64,000 bases of DNA from Sphingorhabdus sp. GTDB taxonomy: Bacteria; Pseudomonadota; Alphaproteobacteria; Sphingomonadales; Sphingomonadaceae. The stretch covers positions 22,229-86,228 of the forward strand of contig NZ_JAAVVZ010000012.1 in NCBI RefSeq assembly GCF_023910635.1, read 5' to 3'. The notes beneath the pieces are model-generated. The model saw nothing but the letters and a program-made list of their open reading frames with translations. It was not told the DNA's origin and made no database searches. Of this stretch, positions 1 to 9,386 are shown in pieces. A program made the translations under genes and the position numbers. Each line of letters begins with the position of its first letter. The stretch's first letter is position 1.

Positions 1-165
1 TGCGGCAACCAATCTGCCGGGCACAACTTGCTGCGCCAACAACAACAGCGCAAGGCTATCGGGTCCACCCGATACCGCGCATAATAAGCGATCATCAGCA
101 CTTTCCAGCCTGTGAAGTGCTGCCCTAAAACGGCCAAGAAAGACCGGTTTTAGCGTTATTTGCAC
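1..165 (-). CDS. tilS: tRNA(Ile)-lysidine synthase TilS, N-terminal part (runs off window)
   Basis: Only the first 55 codons are inside the window. They contain the PP-loop ATP-binding motif (CAVSGGPDSLALL) typical of TilS, which adenylates and lysinylates C34 of the AUA-reading tRNA-Ile in the cytosol. The likely start is a GTG at 165-163, overlapping the end of cpoB by 10 bases, so the two genes are translationally linked. The order cpoB-tilS is common in sphingomonads. Other PP-loop ATPases (e.g. TtcA) are possible from the motif alone, but position and spacing favour TilS. Confidence 0.85.
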   Translation of the reverse strand, partial: MQITLKPVFLGRFRAALHRLESADDRLLCAVSGGPDSLALLLLAQQVVPGRLVAA

Positions 166-1058
166 TTCGCCCTTGTTTTGCCAGATGTGATCCGTTCGGC
201 CAAGCGGCCAGTCGCCGCATCTGGATACGCCCTTGCAAGTTCACCAAAAGCTTCGCATGCCTCAGCCGCCTTCCCAAGGTCAGTCAGAGCCGATCCCAAG
301 AAAAACAAGCTGTCAGGCGCGCGGTCACCACGCGGATCAGCCTTATAGTTGTCGTAGAAAACCTTCACCGCAGTCGCTGGTTTTTTGTCATCCAACCATG
401 CCCGGCCAAGCAAATTGCGCGCATAGCTTGCGCGTTTGTGTTTGGGAAATTTGGCCAAGGTTTCTTCAAGCGTTGCTTGCGATTCCGGATAGAATTTGGC
501 TTCCCATAAGCGGAAGCCATAACTGTAGCCATCCTCGAACGCATCGCCGCTGGCGGGGCGTTCGATTGCGGCAACCGCTGCGACGCGGGCCGGGTTTGGC
601 TTAGCGGTGGTAACAGGCTTTGTCGGAACTACGCCGGCTTTAGTTTTCGGCGCTGCCGCTGCGGGCGTTGCCGTTGGTGCCACCGTTTCAACGGGCGATG
701 CTGGCTGGGTAGCCAGTTGTGTCTCAAGCGCCTTCAGCCTGGCTTCAATTCCGCGCATATTATTGCCTTGCAATTCGACCTGACCAGTCAGAGTCGCAAG
801 TTGCGCCTCTAACGCATCCACACGCGCGGTCAGATCGACCGTTGCGCTGGTTGAACTGTTCGTCGCGCTTGGCGCTGTGGGTGACTGTATATCAGGCTCG
901 ACAAATTTGCCGGCACCATTGGGGAACACTTGGCGCTGAACCGCCCGCATTTCCTTCTCGAGTTTGCCCACGCGCCCGTCAATGTTTGCGTCCTGCGCCA
1001 TTGCAGGTGCGCTTAGCGCAAACGCTGCGCCGCCAAGAATGAAGCGCCGAAAATACAT
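156..1058 (-). CDS. cpoB: Tol-Pal system protein CpoB/YbgF
   Basis: Periplasmic protein that couples the Tol-Pal outer-membrane constriction machine with peptidoglycan synthesis at division. Reading from the ATG at 1058 (AGGAAG 7 nt upstream) gives a signal peptide (MYFRRFILGGAAFALSAPAMAQ), then an N-terminal coiled coil with heptad-like KLEKEMRAVQRQVF, a second coiled stretch with ARVDALEAQLATL, a Pro/Ala-rich linker, and C-terminal TPR repeats (GYSYGFRLWEAKFYPESQ, LGRAWLDDKKPATAVKVFYDNY). A longer frame extends to 1160, but the added segment would precede the signal peptide and is unlikely. The tol-pal genes themselves are not in the window. Confidence 0.9.
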   Translation of the reverse strand: MYFRRFILGGAAFALSAPAMAQDANIDGRVGKLEKEMRAVQRQVFPNGAGKFVEPDIQSPTAPSATNSSTSATVDLTARVDALEAQLATLTGQVELQGNNMRGIEARLKALETQLATQPASPVETVAPTATPAAAAPKTKAGVVPTKPVTTAKPNPARVAAVAAIERPASGDAFEDGYSYGFRLWEAKFYPESQATLEETLAKFPKHKRASYARNLLGRAWLDDKKPATAVKVFYDNYKADPRGDRAPDSLFFLGSALTDLGKAAEACEAFGELARAYPDAATGRLAERITSGKTRAKCK

Positions 1059-1187
1059 TGAGTTACTTCCTTTTACTGAAATCGAGTTGCAGCGATAGCT
1101 TACTGCAATCCCGCGATAAAGGCCAACGCTGCATTTCGGAATAAAAAAATTGAAATTCATCGGAATTTCGGGCCGTAATGACTGGTC

Positions 1188-1781
1188 TCACTGATTTGGG
1201 GTGGCTGCCACAGCTGTGCTGGGCGGAGGAGCTTGTTCGTCCAAGCCGACATTCGCAGCGGCTGTATCATCTTTCAGGGTTGCGACCGGCTTTGGGGCCG
1301 CCGCCTTCGGTGCTGTTGTGGGGACTGATGCCGGCGTTGGCGGCGCTGGAGTTGGGTCTAATGCGTAGCTTTTGAAAATCACATAGGCGACCAAAACTAG
1401 CGCCGCAACTGCCGCAGCGGTCCACGCCAAGGTCTTGGAAGGAACACGCGCAGGGTCTGCTGGCTCGTAATTCTGGAGCGGGGCCTCATATCTTTCATGT
1501 CCCCCGCTAGATAATTCCGCGCGTAGCGCATTCACTATCGCAATATCGTCTAGTGCAACCGCGCGGGCGTAAGACCGAACAAAACCAACAGTATATGTAT
1601 GTCCCGGTAAGGCGCTGAATTCCGATCGTTCAATCGATTCCAAATGTCGCATGGGCACGCGTGTCTTGGCGGCGAGGTCAGACAGGCTCATGCCCATCCG
1701 CGCGCGCGCGGACTTAAGTTCTTCGCCTACATTCATAGGCTCCGCTTCCAAACGAGGAATTTCGTCCACTGCAATCTCCAC
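1188..1781 (-). CDS. RodZ-like helix-turn-helix membrane protein
   Basis: An N-terminal HTH_25/XRE-type domain (residues ~18-85, MSLSDLAAKTRVPMRHLESI and GHTYTVGFVRSYAR) is followed by one transmembrane helix (~residues 115-135, TLAWTAAAVAALVLVAYVIF) and a Pro/Ala/Thr-rich periplasmic tail. RodZ links MreB to the envelope in rod-shape control; this version lacks the C-terminal DUF4115 beta domain, as in many sphingomonads. GTG at 1781 has a G-rich SD, but ATG at 1733 (GGAG upstream) would also keep the whole HTH. It sits between cpoB and ptsP on the same strand. Confidence 0.75.
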   Translation of the reverse strand: MEIAVDEIPRLEAEPMNVGEELKSARARMGMSLSDLAAKTRVPMRHLESIERSEFSALPGHTYTVGFVRSYARAVALDDIAIVNALRAELSSGGHERYEAPLQNYEPADPARVPSKTLAWTAAAVAALVLVAYVIFKSYALDPTPAPPTPASVPTTAPKAAAPKPVATLKDDTAAANVGLDEQAPPPSTAVAATPNQ

Positions 1782-1882
1782 GACCCGCTCCCCCGCCTCT
1801 TCGTGCAGTCGGGCGGATAATGAGCATCAAAAAGATAATGTCAACGTGGATTGCGGATAATCAAAGATTATGCCTAAATTAA

Positions 1883-4147
1883 TTATCCGGTTTCAATACC
1901 TTGACTAATCGCCCAAGCCGTCAATGCTTCACGCAAATTCTCTGTAGGATTGTCGAGCAACTCTTCCATTTTTGCGCAGACATCAGAATAAATGGTTGAG
2001 CGGATCATGGCCTTGATAGGCCCAACGGCGGCTGGTGTGATCGATAATCGACGAATGCCAATGCCCATGAGGGCAAGCGCCTCAAGCGTCCGTCCACCCA
2101 TTTCGCCGCACACCGCGACGTCGACGTCATGGCCCTCGGTAGCCTTAACGACCCGCCGGATGAAGCGCAGTATAGCGGGGCTCAGCCAGTCATAGCGCTC
2201 TGCCAAGCGGGGATCAGCCCGGTCCGCAGCAAAAAGGAACTGGGTCAGATCGTTGGTACCAATGGACAGAAAGTTAATCTTGGGCAGCAGGATGTCGAGC
2301 GTCTCGGCCAGAGCCGGCACCTCAAGCATCGCGCCATAACGAATTTTGTTGGGTAATATTTTTTTCTGCCGCCCCAGAAATTCAATCTGGCCGTCGAAAA
2401 TGGCCTTGGCAGCATCAAATTCCCATGGCTCAGAGACCATCGGGAACATGACGTTGAGCGTGCGACCGGCCGCCGCCTCAATCAACGCGCGCGCCTGCGC
2501 CTTCATCAATCCGGCGTGATCAAGCGACAGCCTCAGCGCGCGCCAGCCCAGCGCGGGATTTTCCTCTTCGCTCCTTTCATCCTTGAGGTAGGGAAGCGCC
2601 TTGTCTCCGCCAATATCCAGCGTACGGAAAATGACGGGCTTGTCGCCGGCTGCGTCAAGCACATCCCGGTAAAAGCGCTGCTGCCGTTCGCGTTGCGGCA
2701 GCGTCGCCGAAATCAGAAACTGGAACTCGGTCCGGAAAAGGCCAACGCCTTCCGCGCCGGTTGTCGCCAAAGCTGACATGTCATCGCGCAAACCAGCGTT
2801 AATCATCAACGAAACTGGCACCCCGTCTTTAGTGACCGATGCTTCATCGCGCATCGCTGCATAGCGCGCTTTTTTCTTCTGCCGATCAACAAGATCATGT
2901 TGAAATATCTCTTCTGCCGCAGACGAAGGGCGCACGATAACGCTTTTGTCGTCAGCGTTCAGCAACAGCATGTCGCCGTCGCGCACCTTGTGGCGAATGC
3001 CGCGCACCCGGCCAAGAACCGGAATACCCATGGCACGTGCCACGATCACCACATGTGCCGTAAGCGAGCCTTCCTCTAGGACCACACCGCGCAGGCGCCT
3101 TTTGTCATATTCCAGCAATTCTGCGGGACCCAAATTGCGCGCGATCAGGATGGAATCCTTCTTCAGCCCAAGCTGCGCCGCGGTGCTCATTTGCCCGGAA
3201 ACGATGCGCAGCAAACGGTTCGACAGGTCCTCCAGATCGTGCATGCGATCGGCAAGCAGCGCGTCGTCAATCTGCCGCATGCGCATGCGTGTGCGTTGCT
3301 GAACGCGCTCAATTGCTGCTTCTGCGGTTAGGCCACTGTCAATGGCTTCGTTTATCCGGCGGCTCCAGCCCTCATCATAAGCGAACATTTTGTAAGTCGC
3401 GATGACCTCTTCATGTTCTCCGCCTGTGCCAAAATCTATCTGGCTCGCCATGCGGTCGATTTGTTCACGCATTTTATCGAAGGCGGAATAGACACGCTGA
3501 CGCTCGGCCTCGACATCCTCGGCAACCGTGTGCTCGATACGCACATTTGGCTGGTGAAAAATAGCGACGCCAGCGGCAGCGCCTTTAACAAGTGGCAATC
3601 CTGTGAGGCTAATCGTGCCGGTCTCATTGCCGCCCCGGGCAGTTGGTTCGTCGATTAGGTCGGCGTTGGCAATGAGTTCGGACAACACCATGGCGACGGT
3701 TTGAAGCGCCTCAATCTCGACCTCTTCATATTTACGCGGCTCGACATGCTGGACCGCGAGCACGCCGACGGCACGTTCGGAGCGGACAATTGGCACGCCG
3801 GCAAAACTGTGAAAGCGTTCTTCACCCGTTTCCGGGACATAACGGAAATTCGGATGCGCCGCCGCTTCATCCAGGTTCAGTGTTTCGACATTTTCAGCAA
3901 TTGTCCCAACGAGACCTTCGCCCAGACCCAAACGCGTAATATGCACGGCAGCTTGGTTCAACCCGCGCGTCGCAAACAGCTCAAGTGCGCCATCGCGCAA
4001 TAAGTAAATCGAACACACTTCGCTCGAAAGCGCTTCGCCGATGATGTTGACCACATGATTCAGCTTACCCTGCGCATGGTTTTTCGAGGCCATCACCTCG
4101 TGCAGACCAGTCAGGATATTACGGGCAGAACGGGTAGCGCTTTCCAT
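1883..4147 (-). CDS. ptsP: GAF-domain phosphoenolpyruvate-protein phosphotransferase (EI-Ntr)
   Basis: EI of the nitrogen-related phosphotransferase chain: autophosphorylates from PEP and passes phosphate to NPr. It has an N-terminal GAF domain (~residues 1-160), then the EI N-terminal domain with the phospho-histidine region (LTAHVVIVARAMGIPVLG), the PEP-binding TIM barrel (GVGLFRTEFQFL, RTLDIGGDKALPY) and the C-terminal catalytic cysteine region (VAVCGEMGG). About 754 aa is normal for PtsP. ATG at 4147 (with AGGT upstream) is preferred over an in-frame GTG at 4156. The downstream EIIA-Ntr and NPr partners are not in the window. Confidence 0.92.
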   Translation of the reverse strand: MESATRSARNILTGLHEVMASKNHAQGKLNHVVNIIGEALSSEVCSIYLLRDGALELFATRGLNQAAVHITRLGLGEGLVGTIAENVETLNLDEAAAHPNFRYVPETGEERFHSFAGVPIVRSERAVGVLAVQHVEPRKYEEVEIEALQTVAMVLSELIANADLIDEPTARGGNETGTISLTGLPLVKGAAAGVAIFHQPNVRIEHTVAEDVEAERQRVYSAFDKMREQIDRMASQIDFGTGGEHEEVIATYKMFAYDEGWSRRINEAIDSGLTAEAAIERVQQRTRMRMRQIDDALLADRMHDLEDLSNRLLRIVSGQMSTAAQLGLKKDSILIARNLGPAELLEYDKRRLRGVVLEEGSLTAHVVIVARAMGIPVLGRVRGIRHKVRDGDMLLLNADDKSVIVRPSSAAEEIFQHDLVDRQKKKARYAAMRDEASVTKDGVPVSLMINAGLRDDMSALATTGAEGVGLFRTEFQFLISATLPQRERQQRFYRDVLDAAGDKPVIFRTLDIGGDKALPYLKDERSEEENPALGWRALRLSLDHAGLMKAQARALIEAAAGRTLNVMFPMVSEPWEFDAAKAIFDGQIEFLGRQKKILPNKIRYGAMLEVPALAETLDILLPKINFLSIGTNDLTQFLFAADRADPRLAERYDWLSPAILRFIRRVVKATEGHDVDVAVCGEMGGRTLEALALMGIGIRRLSITPAAVGPIKAMIRSTIYSDVCAKMEELLDNPTENLREALTAWAISQGIETG

Positions 4148-4203
4148 AGGCCGCACCTAGCAGAGACCGAGAGGGCAAGCGATACCCAGTATCAAATTAT
4201 TCT

Positions 4204-4384
4204 TAGGGTAAGGACCACTTAAATCCACCTTCGCGGTTTGAGGCCATTTTGTTCAGTGCAAGGCGGCAAGCGCAGGACTTAGTGGTTCTAAGTCCAAGCT
4301 TGCCAACGTGGCAATGGACAGTGTGGGTCAAATCCAAAGGACGTCTTGACGCCGCGAAGGTGGATTTAAGTGGTGCTGACCCTA
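4204..4384. repeat. MITE-like palindromic element, short form, copy 1
   Basis: The termini TAGGGTAAGGACCACTTAAA and a matching inverted right end (GTGGTGCTGACCCTA) bound 181 bp. The next bases inward on each side (ccttcgcgg / ccgcgaagg) extend the terminal inverted repeat to ~32 bp. The internal part includes AGTGGTTCTAAGTCCAAGCTTG. TA flanks both ends, as in other copies. It lacks the extra inner palindrome of copies 3-5. No coding capacity. It sits directly downstream of a small DUF465 gene. Confidence 0.85.
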
Positions 4385-4385
4385 G

Positions 4386-4556
4386 TCAACCAGTTGATGC
4401 CGATTCATGCAGTATAACGTCTTTAAGATGTAACTTTTGTTTTTTCAGATCGAGAACCGTTCTGCTGTCGGGGAACGGTCTGTTTTCTTCGCGCTCCAGT
4501 TTTTGTTCGAGTTCGGCATGCTTGTTACGAAGCGCGGACAGATGATTATTATGCAC
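4386..4556 (-). CDS. Small YdcH-family (DUF465) protein, GTG start
   Basis: A 56-codon frame begins at GTG 4556, with AAGGAG six bases upstream, and ends at TGA 4388-4386, two bases outside MITE copy 1. The product (HNNHLSALRNKHAELEQKLE then DLKKQKLHLKD) shows the two short coiled-coil helices and the LKKQKLxLKD signature of YdcH/DUF465 proteins, small cytoplasmic proteins of unknown function. A related gene lies at 4905-5102 on the other strand. The start is not ATG, so simple callers may miss it. The function is not known. Confidence 0.75.
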   Translation of the reverse strand: MHNNHLSALRNKHAELEQKLEREENRPFPDSRTVLDLKKQKLHLKDVILHESASTG

Positions 4557-4654
4557 ATCATTCTCCTTCAGTCTGGGACTCGGCGATCTGAACCACGGAG
4601 TAAATCACGAATTGTGATTGGAGTCTTGCCGATAATTATCGTCGGGGCGCGAGC

Positions 4655-4834
4655 TAGGGTCAGGACCACTTAAATCCACCTTCGCGGTTTGAGGCCATAT
4701 TGTTCAGTGCAAGGCGGCAAGCGCAGGGCTTAGTGGTTCTAAGTCCAAGCTTGCCAACGCGGCAATGGACAATATGGGTCAATCCGAAGGACGTCTTGAC
4801 GCCGCGAAGGTGGATTTAAGTGGTCCTGACCCTA
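4655..4834. repeat. MITE-like palindromic element, short form, copy 2
   Basis: 180 bp, flanked by TA on both sides, with terminal inverted repeats GGGTCAGGACCACTTAAATC and its complement. It is close to identical to copy 1 over the whole length, with changes in the central arm. It lies between two divergent DUF465 genes, 71 bases upstream of the second. No coding capacity. Confidence 0.88.
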
Positions 4835-4904
4835 AACTCAGATTTGGGCCAAGCGCCCTTTTTTTAACGATGACTTGTTCGCCGCAGTCTGTTTAGAAAG
4901 GGGC

Positions 4905-5102
4905 ATGAACGATGATGGCTATCAGCAGCAACTGGAACAACTAAAGATTGAGCATCGGGATCTCGACGATTCCATCCGGGCGCTTTCCGCCCAAACGTTG
5001 ATCGACCAACTTCAAATCGCGCGACTGAAAAAGAAAAAGCTGATTTTGAAGGACCGTATCAGGCGTCTGGAAGACCAATTGGTCCCTGATATTATAGCCT
5101 AA
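4905..5102 (+). CDS. YdcH-family (DUF465) small protein
   Basis: 65 aa, ATG at 4905 with AAAGGGG upstream. The product is a two-helix coiled coil (QQQLEQLKIEHRDLDDSIRA, then QIARLKKKKLILKDRIRRLE) with the LKKKKLxLKD signature of DUF465/YdcH. These are short cytoplasmic proteins widespread in proteobacteria with no agreed function. MITE copy 2 lies just upstream and may have displaced the native promoter. A smaller paralogue is encoded divergently at 4386-4556. Confidence 0.85.
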   Translation: MNDDGYQQQLEQLKIEHRDLDDSIRALSAQTLIDQLQIARLKKKKLILKDRIRRLEDQLVPDIIA

Positions 5103-5129
5103 GCTGGAGCAAAGGATAATTTCATCCCG

Positions 5130-6935
5130 TTACGCATCAAATTGCAGGCTGGCGAGCCGGGCATATAAGCCGCCCGCAGCGCTCAGCGTCGCATGATCGC
5201 CCTCTTCAACAATCCTACCTTGGTCCATTACGATGATGCGGTCGGCAGAACGCACGGTTGCCAGCCGGTGTGCAATCACGATGGTGGTGCGCCCAACCAT
5301 CAGGCGCTCCAGCGCGTCTTGCACCAATTTCTCGCTTTCGGCGTCCAATGCGCTCGTGGCCTCATCAAGCAACAAGATTGGCGAATCGCGCAACAAGGCG
5401 CGCGCGATAGCGAGCCGTTGCCGCTGGCCGCCGGAAAGCCGCGCGCCGCCCTCGCCAAGATAGGTTTCCAGACCCTCCGGTAAATCACCCAAGAACCCTG
5501 CTGCGTTTGCTTTTTCAGCCGCCGCCCAGATCGCCTCGTCGCTTGCGTCCCATTGGCCGTAACGCAGATTGTCGCGCGCGGAGGCCGCGAACAACACCGT
5601 GTCTTGTGGCACTAACGATATCCGGCGTCGGAATTCTGCGGGGTCTGCGCTAGTCAGGGAAACACCGTCAATGCGCACGGTCCCGTTTTCGGGGTCGTAA
5701 AAGCGTTCCGCCAGTTGGAACAAAGTTGATTTGCCCGCGCCTGACGGCCCTACAACAGCAACTGTTTCCCCCGGCGATACTTTCAGGCTGAAATCGTCGA
5801 GTGCCGCGACCTCGGGCCGTGTGGGATAGCGGAAGCGAACATGTTGGAATTCCAATTGCCCGCGCGCTGGCGGCATGATAACTGCGTTAGCAGGGGGCGC
5901 AATTTCGGGCACTTCGTTCAGCAGCTCGGCGAGCCGCGATGCCGCGCCCGAGGCGCGCACAAGGTCGCCATATACTTCGGTCAGCGCGCCAAATGACCCT
6001 GCGACCAATGCCCCGTACAAGACGACCGCGAACAAGGTTCCGGAGGATATGACGCCTTCCTTCACTTGGTCCGTGCCTTCCCAAACGAGTAATGTGATTC
6101 CGCCAAATATCAGCGCCATCACAAGTGCGGTAAGAAATGCCCGCAAACGGATACGTTTTTTCGCGGCATTGAACGTGGCTTCAACAGCATCGGCAAATCT
6201 TGCGCCTTCGCGGCTTTCTTGCCCAAAAGCCTGAACGATCTTGATCGCGCCAAGCGCTTCGGAGATGATTGTGCCGACGCTGGCGACATTGTCCTGGCTT
6301 TTACGCGATGCCTTTTCCAGCCGCCGTCCGAGAAAGACGATTGGTAAAACGACGACCGGAATGCCCGCGAGTAACCATATGGTCAGGCTTGGAGCGAGAC
6401 CGAAGAGCAAGGTAACGCCGCCCACGCCAATAAAGATATTGCGCAGTGCAACTGACACAGTGGTACCGACAATTTGTTCGATAATTGCCGTATCGGCGGT
6501 CATTCGGCTGGCGATTTCCCCAGGGCGGTTTTCTTCGAAAAAGCGCGGGGCCAAGCGCAACAAATTTTGCTGCACCGCAACACGAATGTCACCCACCACA
6601 CGCTCGCCCAGCCAGCTCACAAAGTAAAAGCGGAATGCCGTCGAAATGCCGATGATGACGACGATGCCTAATAACAAATAGAAATAAGGCGCTGGATCTC
6701 CGCCATTTTTGACAAAGCCTTCATCGATGATCAGCCGCAAGCCATAGGGGATGGCCAGCGTAGACGCTGCTGCTGCAATCAGCGCGAGCAGGGCATAGGT
6801 GATCTGGCGGGGATAGCGGATCGTGAAATGCCCGATCATGCGCAAACTGCCAAAATTAAGCTTGGGCTTGGCCGGGACTGCTTCGGCCGCCTCGGATGTA
6901 TCCATGCTTTGCGTTTCGGAAATATCGTTTGTCAT
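5130..6935 (-). CDS. ABC transporter, fused permease/ATPase (MsbA/LipA-like exporter half)
   Basis: 601 aa half-transporter that works as a dimer in the inner membrane. The N-terminal ~350 residues hold six membrane helices of the type I ABC exporter fold. The ATPase domain has Walker A (GPSGAGKSTLFQ, ~residue 395), signature LSGGQRQRLAIARALLRD (~505), Walker B (ILLLDEATSALD) and the H-loop (VIAHRLATVRSADRI). The family exports lipids, lipid A precursors or drugs; the substrate cannot be read from the sequence. It stands alone, divergent from phaZ. Confidence 0.88.
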   Translation of the reverse strand: MTNDISETQSMDTSEAAEAVPAKPKLNFGSLRMIGHFTIRYPRQITYALLALIAAAASTLAIPYGLRLIIDEGFVKNGGDPAPYFYLLLGIVVIIGISTAFRFYFVSWLGERVVGDIRVAVQQNLLRLAPRFFEENRPGEIASRMTADTAIIEQIVGTTVSVALRNIFIGVGGVTLLFGLAPSLTIWLLAGIPVVVLPIVFLGRRLEKASRKSQDNVASVGTIISEALGAIKIVQAFGQESREGARFADAVEATFNAAKKRIRLRAFLTALVMALIFGGITLLVWEGTDQVKEGVISSGTLFAVVLYGALVAGSFGALTEVYGDLVRASGAASRLAELLNEVPEIAPPANAVIMPPARGQLEFQHVRFRYPTRPEVAALDDFSLKVSPGETVAVVGPSGAGKSTLFQLAERFYDPENGTVRIDGVSLTSADPAEFRRRISLVPQDTVLFAASARDNLRYGQWDASDEAIWAAAEKANAAGFLGDLPEGLETYLGEGGARLSGGQRQRLAIARALLRDSPILLLDEATSALDAESEKLVQDALERLMVGRTTIVIAHRLATVRSADRIIVMDQGRIVEEGDHATLSAAGGLYARLASLQFDA

Positions 6936-7081
6936 CGCGCTCGCCTAGCAGTGCGCCGAACCCGTAACAATCCGCCACGGAGAATGTAAATGCTTTTCCT
7001 ATGGTGCAATGCACAATAAACACGTAAAGCCACATCCAATTGCGGCAGAATTCTGCCGATGGAAATATTAAAGGCCTAAAT

Positions 7082-8314
7082 ATGCTTTACACCGGATATG
7101 ACCTTCAACGCGGCTGGCTTGCTGGTGCAGGCTGGGTTGCGCAAAAACAGGCGGAATGGCTCAGCGCGCTGCCTTCGCCTTTTAATTACGGCGGAATGGC
7201 ACCCATAGCTGCCTCGGCATTGGAAGTTTTTGCCCATTCGGTTCTGCCGCGTGGAAAGCCAGCGTTCGGATTGCATGAAGTTGTCATCGACGGCAAAATT
7301 TTGGCGGTTCAGGAAGAAAATCTTGCGGGTAAGCCATTCGGCCAGTTGAAGCGTTTCGTCTACGAAGGCAGCAGTGAAAAGCCACGGCTTCTCATCTGCG
7401 CGCCCATGTCCGGGCATTTTGCGACGCTCTTGCGCGGCACAGTCGAGCGCATGATGGTCACGCATGACGTCTATGTCACTGACTGGAAAGACGCGCGTGA
7501 TGTGCCGTTGACAGGTGGCGGGTTCGACCTTGAAACCTATATTGATTATCTCATTGAATGGCTTGAATTTCTTGGCCCCGACGCAGGTGGGCGCGGCGCG
7601 CATATGCTTGCGGTCTGCCAGCCGTCGGTTCCGGCTTATGCCGCTGCGGCCGTTATGGCCGCGAAGGATCATCCGCTGCGTCCGCGCACATTGACGATGA
7701 TGGGCGGCCCGATCGATACGCGCGAAGCGCCGACCGCCGTCAATAACCACGCGACCCAGCGTCCGCATGAATGGTTCGTGCAGAATGTGATCGCGACTGT
7801 GCCGCCTTATTACAAGGGTTCAGGCCGCCGCGTGTATCCCGGATTTCTGCAGCTTTCGGGCTTCATGTCGATGAACTTGGGCAACCACATGATGAGCCAT
7901 TGGTCGATGTTCTCCGACCTTGTGAAAGGCGATGGCGAAAGTGCCGACCGGCATAAGGAATTTTACGATGAATATCGGGCGGTCTGCGACATGACGGCGG
8001 AATTCTATCTGCAAACCGTTGATACAGTGTTTCAGCGTCATTTGCTGCCAAAGGGTGAATTCAACTATCGCGGCCATTTGGTGGACCCCGCTGCCATCAC
8101 CGATATTGGCTTGCTGGCGATTGAGGGTGAGCGCGATGATATCAGCGGTCTGGGCCAGACAAAGGCGGCGTTGAACATTGCAACGGGCTTGCCTGCGGCG
8201 TTCAAGAAATATCATATGGCACCAGAAGTCGGCCATTATGGCATTTTCAACGGCAGCAAATGGCGCGAAAAAATTGCGCCCATTGTCGAAGATTGGATAT
8301 CCAGCCACAATTGA
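7082..8314 (+). CDS. phaZ: Intracellular polyhydroxybutyrate depolymerase
   Basis: Hydrolyses stored PHB granules in the cytoplasm. The sequence matches the PhaZ1-type intracellular depolymerases, in which the usual serine of the lipase box is a cysteine: here LAVCQPSVPAYAAA (~residue 180). The C-terminal His region is GHYGIFNGSKWR, with an upstream acidic segment. 410 aa is the usual length. ATG at 7082 follows AAAGG; an in-frame upstream ATG at 7040 is less likely. The divergent region 6936-7081 should carry the promoters for this gene and the ABC exporter. Confidence 0.9.
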   Translation: MLYTGYDLQRGWLAGAGWVAQKQAEWLSALPSPFNYGGMAPIAASALEVFAHSVLPRGKPAFGLHEVVIDGKILAVQEENLAGKPFGQLKRFVYEGSSEKPRLLICAPMSGHFATLLRGTVERMMVTHDVYVTDWKDARDVPLTGGGFDLETYIDYLIEWLEFLGPDAGGRGAHMLAVCQPSVPAYAAAAVMAAKDHPLRPRTLTMMGGPIDTREAPTAVNNHATQRPHEWFVQNVIATVPPYYKGSGRRVYPGFLQLSGFMSMNLGNHMMSHWSMFSDLVKGDGESADRHKEFYDEYRAVCDMTAEFYLQTVDTVFQRHLLPKGEFNYRGHLVDPAAITDIGLLAIEGERDDISGLGQTKAALNIATGLPAAFKKYHMAPEVGHYGIFNGSKWREKIAPIVEDWISSHN

Positions 8315-8390
8315 GCGACGAAATATCCCCCGCTATTTCGACCTGCTTAATAGCGTTTTGCCTAGCACCGATTCCTGCGGGTCTTCAGCG

Positions 8391-9386
8391 ATGACCTTGC
8401 ATATTAACGCCACACTCGAACGCTGGCCGGTGGATGGCCATTTTACCATCGCGCGCGGGGCAAAGAAGTTTGTCGACCTGATCGTGGTCGCGGTCAGCGA
8501 TGGCACGCATATCGGTTATGGCGAGGGCACCGCGATCTATTATCACGGTGAGACCGCCGAGAATTGCGTGCGCGAGGTCGCGCGCGTCACCAGCGAACTT
8601 GCCGCGCACGCCTTGCCCTTGGCCCGAGCGCTCTTGCAATCCCGCCTGCCACAAGGCGCGGCGCGCAATGCGTTGGATTGTGCGCTGTGGGATTTGGAGG
8701 CCAAGCAGACCGGACGGCCGCTTTGGGAATTGATCGGCATGAAATCGCCGCCCGTGCCGCTGGAGACCGCCTTCACCATATCCTTGGGAACGCCCGATGC
8801 AATGCATGCCGATGCGCGCAGCGCGGCGGACAATGGTTATAATCTGCTCAAGCTCAAACTAAATGGCGAGGCTGACCGCGACCGTGTTGCCGCCGTCCGC
8901 GCTGGCGCACCCAAGGCGCGTATCATTGTGGACGCCAATGAAAGCTGGGGCGCGGTGGATATCATGGCCGAAGCGGCTGCGTTAAAGACACTTGGCGTTG
9001 CCATGATTGAGCAGCCCTTGCCCGCAGGACAGGACGCCGCGCTTGCCAACCTTTCATCGCCCTTGCCCATTTTTGCCGACGAAAGCTGCCATATTGCGGC
9101 GGACGTCCCGCGCCTCGCCGGATTATATCAGGGCGTGAATATCAAGCTAGATAAAGCCGGCGGCCTGACCGAGGCTCTGGCGCTCTGTAAGGCCGCTGAG
9201 AGCGCAAAGATGGATATCATGGTCGGTTGTATGCTGTCGACCAGCATGGCTATTCAGGCGGCGTTTCTGGTGGCGCAGACGGCGTCTTGGGTTGACCTTG
9301 ATGGACCTGCGTTATTGCAAAATGATCGGCCGGGCGGGTTTGTCTTTACAGACGGACGCCTGTCCCCGGCCACAACATCAGCGTAA
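8391..9386 (+). CDS. Dipeptide epimerase (L-Ala-D/L-Glu epimerase type, enolase superfamily)
   Basis: 331 aa from ATG 8391; the longer frame from 8178 overlaps phaZ and adds no family sequence. Muconate-lactonising-enzyme fold: acid/base Lys in LLKLKLNG, metal ligands in VDANESW, MIEQPLP and FADESCH, second catalytic Lys in NIKLDKAGG. Typical of enzymes that epimerise the Glu of L-Ala-D-Glu released in murein recycling. The last five residues (ATTSA) and the stop come from a partial copy of repeat family 2, and the 3' end overlaps the convergent abiEii gene by 41 bases. Confidence 0.85.
   Translation: MTLHINATLERWPVDGHFTIARGAKKFVDLIVVAVSDGTHIGYGEGTAIYYHGETAENCVREVARVTSELAAHALPLARALLQSRLPQGAARNALDCALWDLEAKQTGRPLWELIGMKSPPVPLETAFTISLGTPDAMHADARSAADNGYNLLKLKLNGEADRDRVAAVRAGAPKARIIVDANESWGAVDIMAEAAALKTLGVAMIEQPLPAGQDAALANLSSPLPIFADESCHIAADVPRLAGLYQGVNIKLDKAGGLTEALALCKAAESAKMDIMVGCMLSTSMAIQAAFLVAQTASWVDLDGPALLQNDRPGGFVFTDGRLSPATTSA

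Noticed and set aside
7076..8308. Long antisense frames opposite phaZ
   Set aside because: Cys/Arg/His-rich shadow frames of a GC-rich gene with clear PhaZ motifs on the other strand.
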